From contig JAXLQV010000001.1 of the NCBI GenBank assembly GCA_046331465.1, positions 1,860,001 to 1,924,000 on the forward strand: a stretch of DNA of 64,000 nucleotides, written 5' to 3'. The DNA is from UBA5066 sp046331465 (lineage in GTDB: Bacteria; Acidobacteriota; Thermoanaerobaculia; UBA5066). The first letter of the stretch is position 1. The number at the start of each line of letters is the position of its first letter. A program made the position numbers and the translations under genes. The notes under the pieces are model-generated. The model was not told the DNA's origin. It saw only the letters and a list, made by a program, of their open reading frames with translations, and ran no database searches. Below, piece by piece: positions 41,676 to 50,714 of this stretch.

Positions 41676-43436
41676 ATGAAGAGCGGCAGGGCTTCCGGGG
41701 CGTCGAACGCCATGTCCCGCGACTTTGACCCTCGATTCGAATGGGCCGATCCTTTCGCCATGGACCCCCGAACGACAGGTTCGGCCGAGGACCGGCCCCT
41801 GCAGGTCCTCCTCGTCACGACGGACGAGGCGGAAGCGGCGAGGATCGGCGATCTCGCCCAGCCGTCGGCGCCGCATCTCGAGATCGACTGGGCGCGCTCG
41901 TACGAGGCCGGGTTCAGCCGGATGACCTCGAGCCGGTACGACGCCCACCTCCTCGGCGAGAGGCTGGGCGAGCGGAGCGGCATAGACCTGCTGCGTGCGT
42001 ACCACGAGGCGGGGGGGGGCGCCCCCGTTCTCCTGCTGGGGGCGGCCGGCGACCGGGCGCAGGACCTCGCCGCGATGAGGAGCGGAGCGGCGGGCTTCCT
42101 GGCGGCGGACCGTCTCGACGCGGAGCTGCTGGAACGATCGATCCGCTACGCCGTCGAGGCCCGGCGGCAGGAGGTCACCCTCCGGCATGCGCGCGAGGAG
42201 CTTCAGGAGCGCGTCGAAGAGCGCTCCGCAAGCCTCGAGACGATGAACGCGGCCCTCGCGGCGGAGGTCGCCGAGCGGCGGCGGGCCGAGCAGAAGCTCC
42301 GCGAGGGCGACCGCCGGAAGAACGAGTTCCTCGCCACCCTCGCGCACGAGCTCCGGAACCCCCTCGCCCCGATCGGGCACGCGACGGAGCTCCTCGCCCG
42401 CGTCGGTGACGACGACGAAGGCCGGGCGCGCGCCGCCGAGGCCCGGAAGGTGATCGAGCGGCAGGTGACCCACCTCGTCCGGCTCATCGACGACCTGATC
42501 GACGTCTCCCGCGTCTCGCACGGGAAAGTCGGCCTGAAGCGGGAACGGGTCTCGCTGGCTTCCGTCGTCGAGAGCGCGCTCGAGGCGGCACGTCCGCTCC
42601 TCCTCAAGCGGAACCACGCGCTCGAAGTGGTCCTGCCGGAGGCTCCGGTCTTCGTGAACGGGGACCCGATCCGGCTCACGCAGATCCTCACGAACCTCCT
42701 GAAGAACGCCGCGTGGTACACGGAGCCCTCCGGCCGCGTTCGCGTCGAGGGGACCTGCGAGAACGGCGCCGTCGTCGTTCGCGTCGTCGACTCGGGCATC
42801 GGGCTCTCGGCGGCCTCGCTGGGGCACATCTTCACGATGTTCGGGCAGGCCGACGAGACGCCCGGCTTCAGCCACGGCGGGCTCGGGATCGGCCTGGCTC
42901 TCGCGAAGCAGCTCGCCGAGCTGCACGGAGGCTCCCTGACCGCGGCGAGTGCGGGAAGCGGCCGCGGAAGCACCTTCACGCTCCGGCTCCCGCTCGAGGG
43001 CGGAGTCGTCCCCCCGGCGGAACCGGGTCCGGCCGCACGGAAAACGCCCGCCTCGAAGCCCCGGCGGATCCTGGTCGTGGACGACAACGTCGACGCCGCG
43101 CGGACCCTGGCCGAGCTGCTCGCGCTGGACGGGCACGAGACGCACGTGGCGCACGACGGCCCGTCCGCGATCGACTCCGTGCGGCGCCTGCGCCCCGACG
43201 TCGCGATCCTCGACATCGGGCTTCCCGGCTTCAGCGGGCTCGAGGTCGCACGGCGGCTCCGCGAGGATCCTTCCCTGGAGGGCCTCTTCCTGGTGGCCCT
43301 GTCCGGCTGGGTGCAGCCGGAGGACCTCGTCCGTTCCAGGGAGGCCGGCTTCGACCACCACCTCGCCAAGCCCGTCGGGGCGGCGACGCTCGAGCTGCTC
43401 TTCTCGCTCGCCGGGGCCGCGCCCCAGGGGAGCTGA
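41676..43436 (+). CDS. Hybrid histidine kinase with N-terminal pseudo-receiver and C-terminal receiver
   Basis: 586 residues, no membrane segment. Residues 42-160 fold like a receiver (LQVLLVTTDEAEA), but the phospho-acceptor position reads LLGERL, so it is likely a pseudo-receiver. A coiled coil (about 165-215) leads to the H-box FLATLAHELRNPL (H224) and an ATPase domain with NLLKNA, VVDSGIGL and GGLGIGLAL. A C-terminal receiver has D513 in AILDIGLPGFSG and K in LAKPV. It is probably a soluble hybrid kinase passing phosphate to its own receiver. ATG at 41676; ATGs at 41712 and 41760 are alternatives. A weak -24/-12-like box, AGGCACG-N3-CGCGCG, lies at 41622-41637. The spacer 41447-41675 has no gene. 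Confidence 0.85.
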   Translation: MKSGRASGASNAMSRDFDPRFEWADPFAMDPRTTGSAEDRPLQVLLVTTDEAEAARIGDLAQPSAPHLEIDWARSYEAGFSRMTSSRYDAHLLGERLGERSGIDLLRAYHEAGGGAPVLLLGAAGDRAQDLAAMRSGAAGFLAADRLDAELLERSIRYAVEARRQEVTLRHAREELQERVEERSASLETMNAALAAEVAERRRAEQKLREGDRRKNEFLATLAHELRNPLAPIGHATELLARVGDDDEGRARAAEARKVIERQVTHLVRLIDDLIDVSRVSHGKVGLKRERVSLASVVESALEAARPLLLKRNHALEVVLPEAPVFVNGDPIRLTQILTNLLKNAAWYTEPSGRVRVEGTCENGAVVVRVVDSGIGLSAASLGHIFTMFGQADETPGFSHGGLGIGLALAKQLAELHGGSLTAASAGSGRGSTFTLRLPLEGGVVPPAEPGPAARKTPASKPRRILVVDDNVDAARTLAELLALDGHETHVAHDGPSAIDSVRRLRPDVAILDIGLPGFSGLEVARRLREDPSLEGLFLVALSGWVQPEDLVRSREAGFDHHLAKPVGAATLELLFSLAGAAPQGS

Positions 43437-43467
43437 CCCGGGAGCAGGCGGCGCGCCCTCGCCCCGC

Positions 43468-43899
43468 CTACGCCTTGCAGACGTCGAGAAGGAGTTTCGA
43501 GAGCGCGGCGACGTGCTGCTGCTGGCGCGGGATCAGCTCGGTCTCGACGAGATCGCGGACGTCGCCTTCGAGGGCGGGGAGAGCGGCCTCGTAGTCGGCG
43601 AGCCCGCACTCCTCGGCCTCGAGCAGCTGCTGGACCGACAGCTCGTCGCGAAGGAGGGCGAAAGCGCTCCAGGCGGCGCCAGGGTCGACGACAGGGACGC
43701 CCCCGAGCGCGCGGATGCAGCCCTGCAGGGCCGCCACGTTCCGCTGGTGCCCGGCTGCCATGCCGCGGACCTGGCCGGAATCGCCGCCGAGCCTCCCGTC
43801 CAGCGAGCGCAGGGCGTGCTGGTAGGCGAGGACCGCCGCAAGCTCGACCTGGAGCAGGGCGTTGAGGCGGTCGGTCGGGCGGGAAGGGGTCTGGCTCAT
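43468..43899 (-). CDS. DUF2383/PA2169-family four-helix protein (copy 1)
   Basis: 143 residues from the ATG at 43899, which has CAGGAGACGTC in front; a longer frame to 43926 lacks such a site. All-helical, with conserved-looking acids and His in LNALLQVELAAVLAYQHAL, GHQRNVAALQGCIRALGG and IPRQQQHVAAL. This is the ferritin-like PA2169/DUF2383 fold, whose function is unknown, often linked to stress. A second copy lies at 48851-49291 (shared LNALL..ELAAV.AYQ.ALRS), so the island is bracketed by paralogues. A TGGCACG-N3-CGTGCG box sits 22 bases upstream. Confidence 0.82.
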   Translation of the reverse strand: MSQTPSRPTDRLNALLQVELAAVLAYQHALRSLDGRLGGDSGQVRGMAAGHQRNVAALQGCIRALGGVPVVDPGAAWSAFALLRDELSVQQLLEAEECGLADYEAALPALEGDVRDLVETELIPRQQQHVAALSKLLLDVCKA

Positions 43900-43921
43900 G
43901 ACGTCTCCTGACGGGAGGGCG

Positions 43922-43937
43922 CGCACGGCGCGTGCCA
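43922..43937 (-). promoter_or_regulatory. TGGCACG-N3-CGTGCG box before DUF2383 copy 1
   Basis: On the minus strand TGGCACGCGCCGTGCG. GG and GC stand at the -24/-12 distance of sigma-54 promoters, with GTGC in place of TTGC. Predicted start near 43910, 11 bases before the ATG, overlapping the ribosome site region. The core is also a palindrome GCACG-N3-CGTGC, so an operator is the alternative. Confidence 0.55.
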
Positions 43938-43947
43938 GTAAGCCGGT

Positions 43948-44223
43948 CTATCTCCGGCGGCTGAAGAGATGAAGGACGGCCACGAAGAGGGCCGACCCGA
44001 CGATCGACCAGAGGATCGGGAACGTCTGCCCGGCCGCCCGGAGGACGAACGGCTCCGGGAGGTTCATCCGCCGCGCGATCCAAGAGCCGAGCAGCGCGCC
44101 GACGAACCCGAGGACGATCGAGACGATGAGCCCGCCGCGGGTGCCGCCGCCGAGAGCGCGGCCGATCGCGCCGCAGATCGCCGCGATGAGGATGAGGAGG
44201 AGGAGTCCCGGGATGGAGATCAT
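43948..44223 (-). CDS. GlsB/YeaQ/YmgE-family membrane protein
   Basis: 91 residues with three hydrophobic helices: PGLLLLILIAAICGAIGRAL, GLIVSIVLGFVGALLGSWIA and FPILWSIVGSALFVAVLHLF. Gly-rich GALGGGTRGG and GFVGALLGSWIA motifs identify the GlsB/YeaQ family (transglycosylase-associated protein), small stress-induced inner-membrane proteins of unclear biochemical role. ATG at 44223, 23 bases after the CsbD stop and preceded by GAAGGGAACG, so it is in one transcript with CsbD. Confidence 0.88.
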   Translation of the reverse strand: MISIPGLLLLILIAAICGAIGRALGGGTRGGLIVSIVLGFVGALLGSWIARRMNLPEPFVLRAAGQTFPILWSIVGSALFVAVLHLFSRRR

Positions 44224-44246
44224 CGAGCGCGTTCCCTTCGGGGAAG

Positions 44247-44450
44247 TCAGCCGCTCACGGCCTTGCCGAGATTCGTCAGCATCTCGCCGACCTTGCGGCG
44301 CGCCTTGCCGAGGCCCTCCTGCAGGGCGCCCTCGGTGCGCTGGACGGATCCCTCCCGTTCCAGCTTCTTGTTGCCCGAGAGGATCCCGACGGCTTCCTTG
44401 ACCTTGCCCTGCGTCTTCTTCACTTTTCCGCGGATTTCCTGCTTTCGCAT
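44247..44450 (-). CDS. CsbD-family stress protein
   Basis: 67 residues, charged and helical, starting EIRGKVKKTQGKVKEAVG and continuing GNKKLEREGSVQRTEG. This G-K/x-K-Q-GK repeat pattern is the CsbD family, small hydrophilic proteins induced by general stress in many bacteria, function unknown. The ATG at 44450 has AGGAGACCCC in front. First gene of a two-gene unit with GlsB. Its promoter-like box lies back to back with that of the divergent DUF883 gene. Confidence 0.88.
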   Translation of the reverse strand: MRKQEIRGKVKKTQGKVKEAVGILSGNKKLEREGSVQRTEGALQEGLGKARRKVGEMLTNLGKAVSG

Positions 44451-44476
44451 GGGGTCTCCTTTTGTCGAACTGGACT

Positions 44477-44492
44477 CGCACGCGGCGTGCCA
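44477..44492 (-). promoter_or_regulatory. TGGCACG-N3-CGTGCG box before csbD-glsB
   Basis: On the minus strand TGGCACGCCGCGTGCG, same consensus as three other boxes in the island. Predicted start near 44465, 15 bases before the ATG at 44450, which leaves just enough room for the ribosome site. Confidence 0.55.
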
Positions 44493-44513
44493 CCGGCCTC
44501 CCCCGCCTGCGGC

Positions 44514-44529
44514 CGGCACGGGAGTTGCG
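44514..44529 (+). promoter_or_regulatory. Sigma-54-type promoter before the DUF883 gene
   Basis: CGGCACGGGAGTTGCG: GGCACG-N4-TTGC is the classical sigma-54 consensus. Predicted start near 44540, immediately before the ribosome site GGAAAGGAGT and the ATG at 44555. It lies 21 bases from the opposite-facing box of csbD. Confidence 0.65.
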
Positions 44530-44554
44530 AAATCCCTCGCGGAAAGGAGTCGAC

Positions 44555-44836
44555 ATGGACAGCACGACGACACCGACACCGACCCCGTCCCGCACCCGCG
44601 ACGCGGACCTCACCGCGGCGGCGGCGCACCTGAAGGAGAGCTGGGAGGAGGCGAGGGAGGCGGCCGAGGACGCCCGCCGGGTCGCCCGGAAGGCGTGGCG
44701 CCAGCTCTCGAGCGGCGTCGACCAGTACGTCGAGACCCGCCCGTGGACGACGATCCTCGGCGCGCTCGCCACGGGCCTCGCCGTCGGGCTCCTCACGGGC
44801 CTCCTCGTGGGGCGGGCCGGCCGCGGCACGTCCTAG
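44555..44836 (+). CDS. DUF883 (ElaB/YqjD-like) membrane-anchored protein
   Basis: 93 residues. A Thr/Pro-rich start (TTTPTPTPSRT) is followed by a charged helix (LKESWEEAREAAEDARRVARKAWRQL), RPW, and a C-terminal hydrophobic helix ILGALATGLAVGLLTGLLVG with an Arg tail. This is the ElaB/YqjD/DUF883 layout; the E. coli proteins are tail-anchored in the inner membrane and bind ribosomes in stationary phase. Strong ribosome site GGAAAGGAGT before the ATG. Divergent from csbD-glsB. Confidence 0.85.
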   Translation: MDSTTTPTPTPSRTRDADLTAAAAHLKESWEEAREAAEDARRVARKAWRQLSSGVDQYVETRPWTTILGALATGLAVGLLTGLLVGRAGRGTS

Positions 44837-44881
44837 CCCTCGCGCCGGCGAACGGGCCCGCGGGACCTTCCCTCGGCCGCC

Positions 44882-46471
44882 TCAGACTGCGGCGGCCGAG
44901 GCTCGCGCGTCGGAGGACGCGACGGGGACCGGCAGCACGCCGGCTGGTTCGTGGGCGTGCAGGTAGGCGTGATGGTCGTGGAGGAGGGCGCCCTCCGGAA
45001 GCCAGTGCCAGAGCGGACCCAGGTCCCGCTTCACGGCCTCCTCGTAGAACAGCGGTACCGCGTTCGTCGACTGGTCGAAGAAGGCGCGGACCTGCGCGTC
45101 CGCCTCGAGCCGCCGCCGGAGCTCGGAGTAGTGACGGATCCGGCCGAAGCCCTCCGTGGAGACCGCGCGGAGCGCGTTCAGCCAGCGGGGCATCGTGGCG
45201 TTCGTCGCCCGGAACCGTCTCGCGATTGCCGGCCAGGAGAAGGAGTGGCGCGTCAGCCCGATGACCCGGTCGTAGAACTCGGGCCAGGTGTAGTTGCGCG
45301 GCCTCACGTTCATGGCGTGGTTGTTGTCGAGGAAGTGGAACGGGAAGGGGAGGACGCGGCCGGCACGCTGGTACTGGAGGTTCAGGGGCGCCGCGCGCCC
45401 GAAGGCGGAGAGGAGCGAGAAGCCGGGAAAGGCGCCCGGCGTGAGGTCCACGAACCGCTTCGTCAGCTCGAAGGGCTCGTCCCCCTCGTCGCAGTCGAGG
45501 CCGAGGACGAAGTTCGTCTGGACGTACGGCACGTACCTCAGGATCGTGTTGACGTGCTCGGAGACCTCGACGACCTTCGTCATGCCCCGGAGCGACCCGG
45601 TCTTCGACTTGTTTCCCAGGTCGTACCACGACTCGATCCCGGGAAGGATCGCCGCGAAGCCGTTCTTCCGGAGGCGCGCGAGGTGCGGCTCGGTCAGGAT
45701 CGAGAGGCTGCTCTCGGCGGCGAAGCCGACGCTCCCCGGGGGGACGGCTTCCTCGATGGCGCCGAGAGTCTCGTCGAAGCGGACCCCGAAGTTCGGGTCG
45801 TGCCACCCGACGTTCGGCCGCTCCTGCTTCGTGAGGAGAAAGCGGAGGTCGTCTTTCAGGACCTCGAGGTCGAGCGGCTGGTAAGGGACGGAAGCGTCGA
45901 TGCAGAAGCTGCACGTGTAGGGGCAGCCGAGGCTGGCGAGCATCGGGACGAGCTTCAGCGCGGGGGCCTTTCGAAGTGTCGGCTCGATGAACTTCCAGCG
46001 CTCGCGGACCCCGGGGAGCGTGAGCGGCTGCCGCACCGCCGCGACGTGCCGGCCGATCGGGCGGTGGGGAGCGGCGTCGGCGAGGACGTCGCGGAGGACC
46101 GCCCGGTCGGTGAAGCCGAAGACGTAGTCGAAGTAGCGCGCCGCGTCCTCGGGGAAGCAGCGGGCGTGAGGGCCGCCGAGCGCGGTCACGGCTCCGCGGG
46201 ACCGGAAGAGGTTGCTCAGCGCGTAGGCGGTCTGCGCCGCCTCGGTGAAGGCGCCGACGAAGACGAGGTCGGCGTCTTCCGGGAGCTCCGCGACGAGGTC
46301 CTCGAATCCGGTGTAGCAGACGTGCGTGACGTCGTGCCCGTCGGCCTCGCACCAGGCGGAGACGACCTGCGGCATGATGCTCGCCAGGTTCGCGTTCATG
46401 ACCCGGGCGTAGAGGGCCTTCGTGGGTCCCTTGCTGACGAGGTCGACGACCCCGATTCGGAGCTTGCGCAT
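44882..46471 (-). CDS. B12-binding-domain radical SAM protein
   Basis: 529 residues, cytoplasmic. The N-terminal part (about 1-150) is a cobalamin-binding-like Rossmann domain (DLVFVGAFTEAAQTAYAL, ALGGPHARCFPEDA). Residues about 175-400 are the radical SAM barrel with CPYTCSFC (the CxxxCxxC cluster motif) and GWHDPNFGVRFDE. The C-terminal part of about 130 residues is unassigned. Enzymes of this architecture perform methylations or rearrangements; the substrate is unknown. ATG at 46471 has no ribosome site, and the TGGCACG-N3-CGTGCG box lies only 11 bases upstream. A transcript from a sigma-54 promoter there would be nearly leaderless. Confidence 0.87.
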   Translation of the reverse strand: MRKLRIGVVDLVSKGPTKALYARVMNANLASIMPQVVSAWCEADGHDVTHVCYTGFEDLVAELPEDADLVFVGAFTEAAQTAYALSNLFRSRGAVTALGGPHARCFPEDAARYFDYVFGFTDRAVLRDVLADAAPHRPIGRHVAAVRQPLTLPGVRERWKFIEPTLRKAPALKLVPMLASLGCPYTCSFCIDASVPYQPLDLEVLKDDLRFLLTKQERPNVGWHDPNFGVRFDETLGAIEEAVPPGSVGFAAESSLSILTEPHLARLRKNGFAAILPGIESWYDLGNKSKTGSLRGMTKVVEVSEHVNTILRYVPYVQTNFVLGLDCDEGDEPFELTKRFVDLTPGAFPGFSLLSAFGRAAPLNLQYQRAGRVLPFPFHFLDNNHAMNVRPRNYTWPEFYDRVIGLTRHSFSWPAIARRFRATNATMPRWLNALRAVSTEGFGRIRHYSELRRRLEADAQVRAFFDQSTNAVPLFYEEAVKRDLGPLWHWLPEGALLHDHHAYLHAHEPAGVLPVPVASSDARASAAAV

Positions 46472-46482
46472 GGGAGGCCCAG

Positions 46483-46498
46483 CGCACGGGACGTGCCA
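46483..46498 (-). promoter_or_regulatory. TGGCACG-N3-CGTGCG box before the radical SAM gene
   Basis: On the minus strand TGGCACGTCCCGTGCG. As a sigma-54 promoter it would start transcription near 46472, one base before the ATG. If start mapping shows otherwise, the box is more likely an operator here. Confidence 0.5.
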
Positions 46499-46584
46499 GC
46501 GGTTCCTCGCGGAAGGGGGTGGTGAGGGAGCCCCGCGCGCCCCGTGCCTTGAAATCCTTGCGACCCGGCTTGAACCGTTTTCAA

Positions 46585-46607
46585 AGCCCGGGCACCGGGT
46601 CCGGGCT
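46585..46607 (-). terminator. Hairpin after the NtrC-type gene
   Basis: AGCCCGG (46585-46591) and CCGGGCT (46601-46607) form a 7-base stem with a 9-base loop, 5 bases after the activator stop. On the minus strand it is followed by TTGAAAACGG, a poor T-run. It would separate the two-component operon from the radical SAM gene. Confidence 0.5.
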
Positions 46608-46612
46608 CCCGC

Positions 46613-47991
<1,379 letters not shown>

Positions 47992-47995
<4 letters not shown>

Positions 47996-48660
47996 GCCGC
48001 CCGCACCGCGTCTCCCGGCGCCGACGGCCGGGGCCACGAGAGGATGGCGACGAGCCGGCCCTCCCGTTCCTCGAGGTCGATCCGGCCTCCGTCGGACTCG
48101 ACGCAGGCTCGGGCGAGGAAGAGCTCGGCGGCCCGTTCTTCGCCGCGGGGCAGGTGAAAGAGCCGCTCGGGCCTCGGAAGGCCGCTCGCGCCGGGGCCTT
48201 CGACGGTGAGCGTCACCTGCCCGGGGCCGAGGTCCGCGCGGACCCGGGGCGGCGCCCGGTCGGGATCCTGCGAGCGGAAGAGCTCCGCGATGGTCCGGAG
48301 CGAATCGACGGAAGCGAGGCGCCGCAGCCGGAGGCTCGGGAGCGCCACATCGTCCTGCTCGAGCGTCATTCCCGCCGCGCGACAGACGTCGCCGAGCGAG
48401 ACGTCCCGGGGAACCTCTCCCGCGATGCTCGCGAGGCGCGGCAGGAGGTCGACGAGCCGGCTGGCGGCGGCGATGTCGGCCTTCGCGCCGCGGACCCTTT
48501 CCGCCAGCGCCGTCGGCTCGGTGTTGCCGGCCACGAGGCGACGGTCGACGAGCTCGAGCTTCAGACCGGCGGCGGAGAGAGGATCGGCGAGCGCGTGCCG
48601 CAGCGTTCCCAGCGCGCCGGCGACCCCACCACAGGCTTCTGAAGGAAGCGTCTCGTTCAT
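47992..48660 (-). CDS. Atypical sensor-kinase-like partner of the NtrC regulator
   Basis: 222 residues from the ATG at 48660; ATG at 48681 or TTG at 48705 in frame would lengthen it. Soluble. LGTLRHALADPLSAAGLKLELVD resembles an H-box helix with a His. The C-terminal part ends ACVESDGGRIDLEEREGRLVAILSWP, like the last strands of a kinase ATPase domain. The usual N-box (NLLxNA) and a clear DxGxG are absent, so it may be a degenerate kinase, phosphotransfer protein or phosphatase. Its stop overlaps the regulator start, making a two-gene unit. No promoter identified. Confidence 0.6.
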
Positions 48661-48770
48661 GGCGTTCTCGAGAGACAGCATCGGCCCGGAACGCGCGGAC
48701 GTCAACGAAGGGCGTTCCGACGGCAGCGCCGAGCGCAGCGAAGAGCACCGCCCCCGACGTCTGCGCCCGA

Positions 48771-48786
48771 TGGCACGGCTCGTGCG
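48771..48786 (+). promoter_or_regulatory. TGGCACG-N3-CGTGCG box before DUF2383 copy 2
   Basis: TGGCACGGCTCGTGCG, same consensus and orientation as the boxes before csbD, DUF2383 copy 1 and the radical SAM gene. Predicted start near 48797, about 54 bases before the ATG at 48851. Confidence 0.55.
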
Positions 48787-48850
48787 AGGTCGAGCCCTGA
48801 GGGTTGGCCATGAACAGACGACTCGTTCCGAAGAGCGCCGGGGAGAAGCG

Positions 48851-49291
48851 ATGACCGGCGACGCGAACGCACGCCCCCCGGCGAACGGGACGGACGGCCT
48901 GAACGCCCTCCTGAGGGGCGAGCTCGCCGCGGTGAACGCCTACCAGCGCGCCCTCCGGTCGGCCGAGGGTCGAGCCACGGTGGACGCCGCCGAGATCCTC
49001 CGGTTCGCCTCCGAGCACCAGAGGACGGTGGCGGCCCTGCAGGGCGCAGTCCGGCAGCTGGGAGGCCTGCCGGCGAGCGAGGCGGCGACCTGGGGAGCCT
49101 TCGCGAGGCTCAGGGACACGGCCACGGTTCGCGAGCTCCTCGACGGCGAGAAGTCGGGCCTCCGGATGTACGAGGAGGCGAACGGGGTCCTCGACGGCGA
49201 CGCACGGGACCTGGTGCTCCAGGAGCTGATCCCGCGACAGCGTCACCACATCGCCGAGCTGACTGCGATCATCTTGCGGCTTGTGACCTAG
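48851..49291 (+). CDS. DUF2383/PA2169-family four-helix protein (copy 2)
   Basis: 146 residues, helical. GLNALLRGELAAVNAYQRAL, SEHQRTVAALQGAVRQLGG and LIPRQRHHIAEL align with the copy at 43468-43899, including the His/Glu/Gln positions. Copy 2 lacks the Cys residues of copy 1 (QGCIRAL, EECGL). ATG at 48851 with GGGGAGAAGCG in front. Divergent from the sensor-NtrC pair and followed at 49325 by a hypothetical gene, probably in the same transcript. Confidence 0.82.
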   Translation: MTGDANARPPANGTDGLNALLRGELAAVNAYQRALRSAEGRATVDAAEILRFASEHQRTVAALQGAVRQLGGLPASEAATWGAFARLRDTATVRELLDGEKSGLRMYEEANGVLDGDARDLVLQELIPRQRHHIAELTAIILRLVT

Positions 49292-49324
49292 GTGCCCTGG
49301 CACCACAGAAAGGGGAGCGTAGCG

Positions 49325-49783
49325 ATGTCGATGGTCAGCGCGCCGTTCCGGGCACTCTTCCTGCTCAGGAACAGGATGGAGAGCATCCAGGTCGTCCCGC
49401 TCGGCAGCACCCAGGCGGACGGGAGCTCGGTCCTCGGGGGAACGCTCGACGGGCGAGCGGAGCTTCTCGCGTTCGTGACGGAGATCGGATTCGACAGCGT
49501 CGTCGAGTCGTTCCAGGTCTCCGACCTCCCGCGACCGTCGTTTCTCCGGTCCTACCACCGCGCCCCGAACCCGCGCGCGATTCTCCGGCTCCTCGACGAG
49601 CGCTTCGTGGCCGAGCCGCGGTACGCGCACCGGGTGCTCGAGATGACGATGGACAAGAGCCCCGAGCAGCTGACGCTCGCGCCCCAGGAGGCCTTTCAGC
49701 TGGGAGCCACGACGGTCGACGCGGCCGAGGGAATCCTCCGGACGCAGCGGTGGTTCAGCCGGGCGCGGGAGAGTGCGGCCTGA
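49325..49783 (+). CDS. Hypothetical protein
   Basis: 152 residues from the ATG at 49325, preceded by AAAGGGGAGCG; an upstream frame to 49292 lacks a ribosome site. No signal peptide or membrane helix and no family I recognise. The sequence is mixed alpha/beta with LGGTLDGRAELLAFVTEIGF, a basic-aromatic stretch FLRSYHRAPNPRAILRLLDE and ALMLAP-like Gln/Glu-rich helix near the end. It lies 33 bases after DUF2383 copy 2 and probably shares its transcript. TGGCAC occurs at 49309 but without a matching -12 element. Confidence 0.6.
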   Translation: MSMVSAPFRALFLLRNRMESIQVVPLGSTQADGSSVLGGTLDGRAELLAFVTEIGFDSVVESFQVSDLPRPSFLRSYHRAPNPRAILRLLDERFVAEPRYAHRVLEMTMDKSPEQLTLAPQEAFQLGATTVDAAEGILRTQRWFSRARESAA

Positions 49784-49858
49784 ACGGGCCTTCCGATCGG
49801 CGCGAGCCGTCCCGGGCTCTGGTGCGAGCTCCGGCCGGTGCCGCCGCGCGGCACCGCG

Positions 49859-50290
49859 TCACGCGACGAGGTGGTCCCACCCCTCGTGCCGCACGCGCTG
49901 TCTCCAGACGGGGTAGAAGCCCTTCAGGATCGGGAGCGTCTCGAGCGGGACGGCGGCGCTCCCGTCGACGACGGTGATCGCCCCGGAGAGGAGCGCGACG
50001 GGGACGTTCACGCGGCCCTGGAAGAACGCGTTCGCGGTCGCCGCGTCGAGCTCGAGGACGGCGGCGGGCTTCCAGCTGCAGCCGTTCCAGCGCCACCGCA
50101 GGTTGTCGGCGCCCTTCGGTGCGTCCCGCGCGGCATCGACGTCGAGCGTCAGCTTCAGGTCGCGGATCAGGAGCCGCTCTGCCTTCCCGAGAGCCCGGAG
50201 GCGGGGACCGAACCGCCGGTCGCGCGAGAGGACGTGGAAGAGGAGGTCGAAGACCCTCCGGAACTCCGCGGGGCCCGTGAAGGCGCTCAA
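49859..50290 (-). CDS. SCP2-like sterol/lipid-carrier domain protein
   Basis: 143 residues from a TTG at 50290 that overlaps the stop of the YtxJ gene (TTGA). A small alpha/beta domain with LLIRDLKLTLDVDAAR, the strand pair WNGCSWKPAAVLELDAATAN, FFQGRVNVPVALLSGAITV and a final helix resembles SCP2-type lipid-binding domains. In many bacteria such domains bind hydrophobic ligands or act as accessory domains. The frame continues upstream but is shadow of ytxJ. The start codon is unusual but the coupling is clear. Confidence 0.65.
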   Translation of the reverse strand: MSAFTGPAEFRRVFDLLFHVLSRDRRFGPRLRALGKAERLLIRDLKLTLDVDAARDAPKGADNLRWRWNGCSWKPAAVLELDAATANAFFQGRVNVPVALLSGAITVVDGSAAVPLETLPILKGFYPVWRQRVRHEGWDHLVA

Positions 50291-50619
50291 CGGCCCACCG
50301 CCGCCGGGAGGCGCTCCTCGAGCGCCTCTGCCGTGACCCCCTCGTGGGAGTCGGCCCAGAGGACGACGCCGCCCGCGAGGACGATCGCCTGGGGCGACTC
50401 GTGCCTCACGCCGGTCCGCGCCGCGAGCGCGTTCGACAGCGCCCGCTGCTCGACGACGTGCACGACGTAGACGGGCGCCTCGGGGTGTCGCTCCCGGAAG
50501 CGCGCCACTTCGCGCCACGCCGAAGAGCTGACGGGGCAGCGCGTCGAGTGCTTGAAGACGAGCGCCCACGGCTCACCGAAGGCCCTCTCGAGCTCCGCTT
50601 CGTCCCGGACCGGTTTCAT
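50287..50619 (-). CDS. ytxJ: YtxJ-type monothiol bacilliredoxin
   Basis: 110 residues, thioredoxin-like. The active-site region reads FKHSTRCPVSSSAW, a single Cys followed by PVS, as in YtxJ (BrxC), the bacillithiol-dependent monothiol redox protein. VVHVVEQRALSNALAARTGVRHESPQ supplies the cis-Pro-side strand. It probably removes bacillithiol from oxidised proteins, which implies that the organism makes bacillithiol. ATG at 50619. Pairs with the SCP2-like gene and follows nnrS by 95 bases on the same strand. Confidence 0.85.
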   Translation of the reverse strand: MKPVRDEAELERAFGEPWALVFKHSTRCPVSSSAWREVARFRERHPEAPVYVVHVVEQRALSNALAARTGVRHESPQAIVLAGGVVLWADSHEGVTAEALEERLPAAVGR

Positions 50620-50714
50620 CTCGCCCTCCGCGGCGCGGACCGCGGGGAGGTTTTAGTGCGTTGCAGCAGCCGGGTCAACCGTCGGGTCGGGCGTCGGCCC
50701 CGGGGCGGGGCGCG

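Noticed and set aside
46534..46549. Second GGCACG-type box upstream of the radical SAM gene (AGGCACG-N3-CGCGCG on minus)
   Set aside because: The -12 half is only generic GC alternation and deviates from the conserved CGTGCG.
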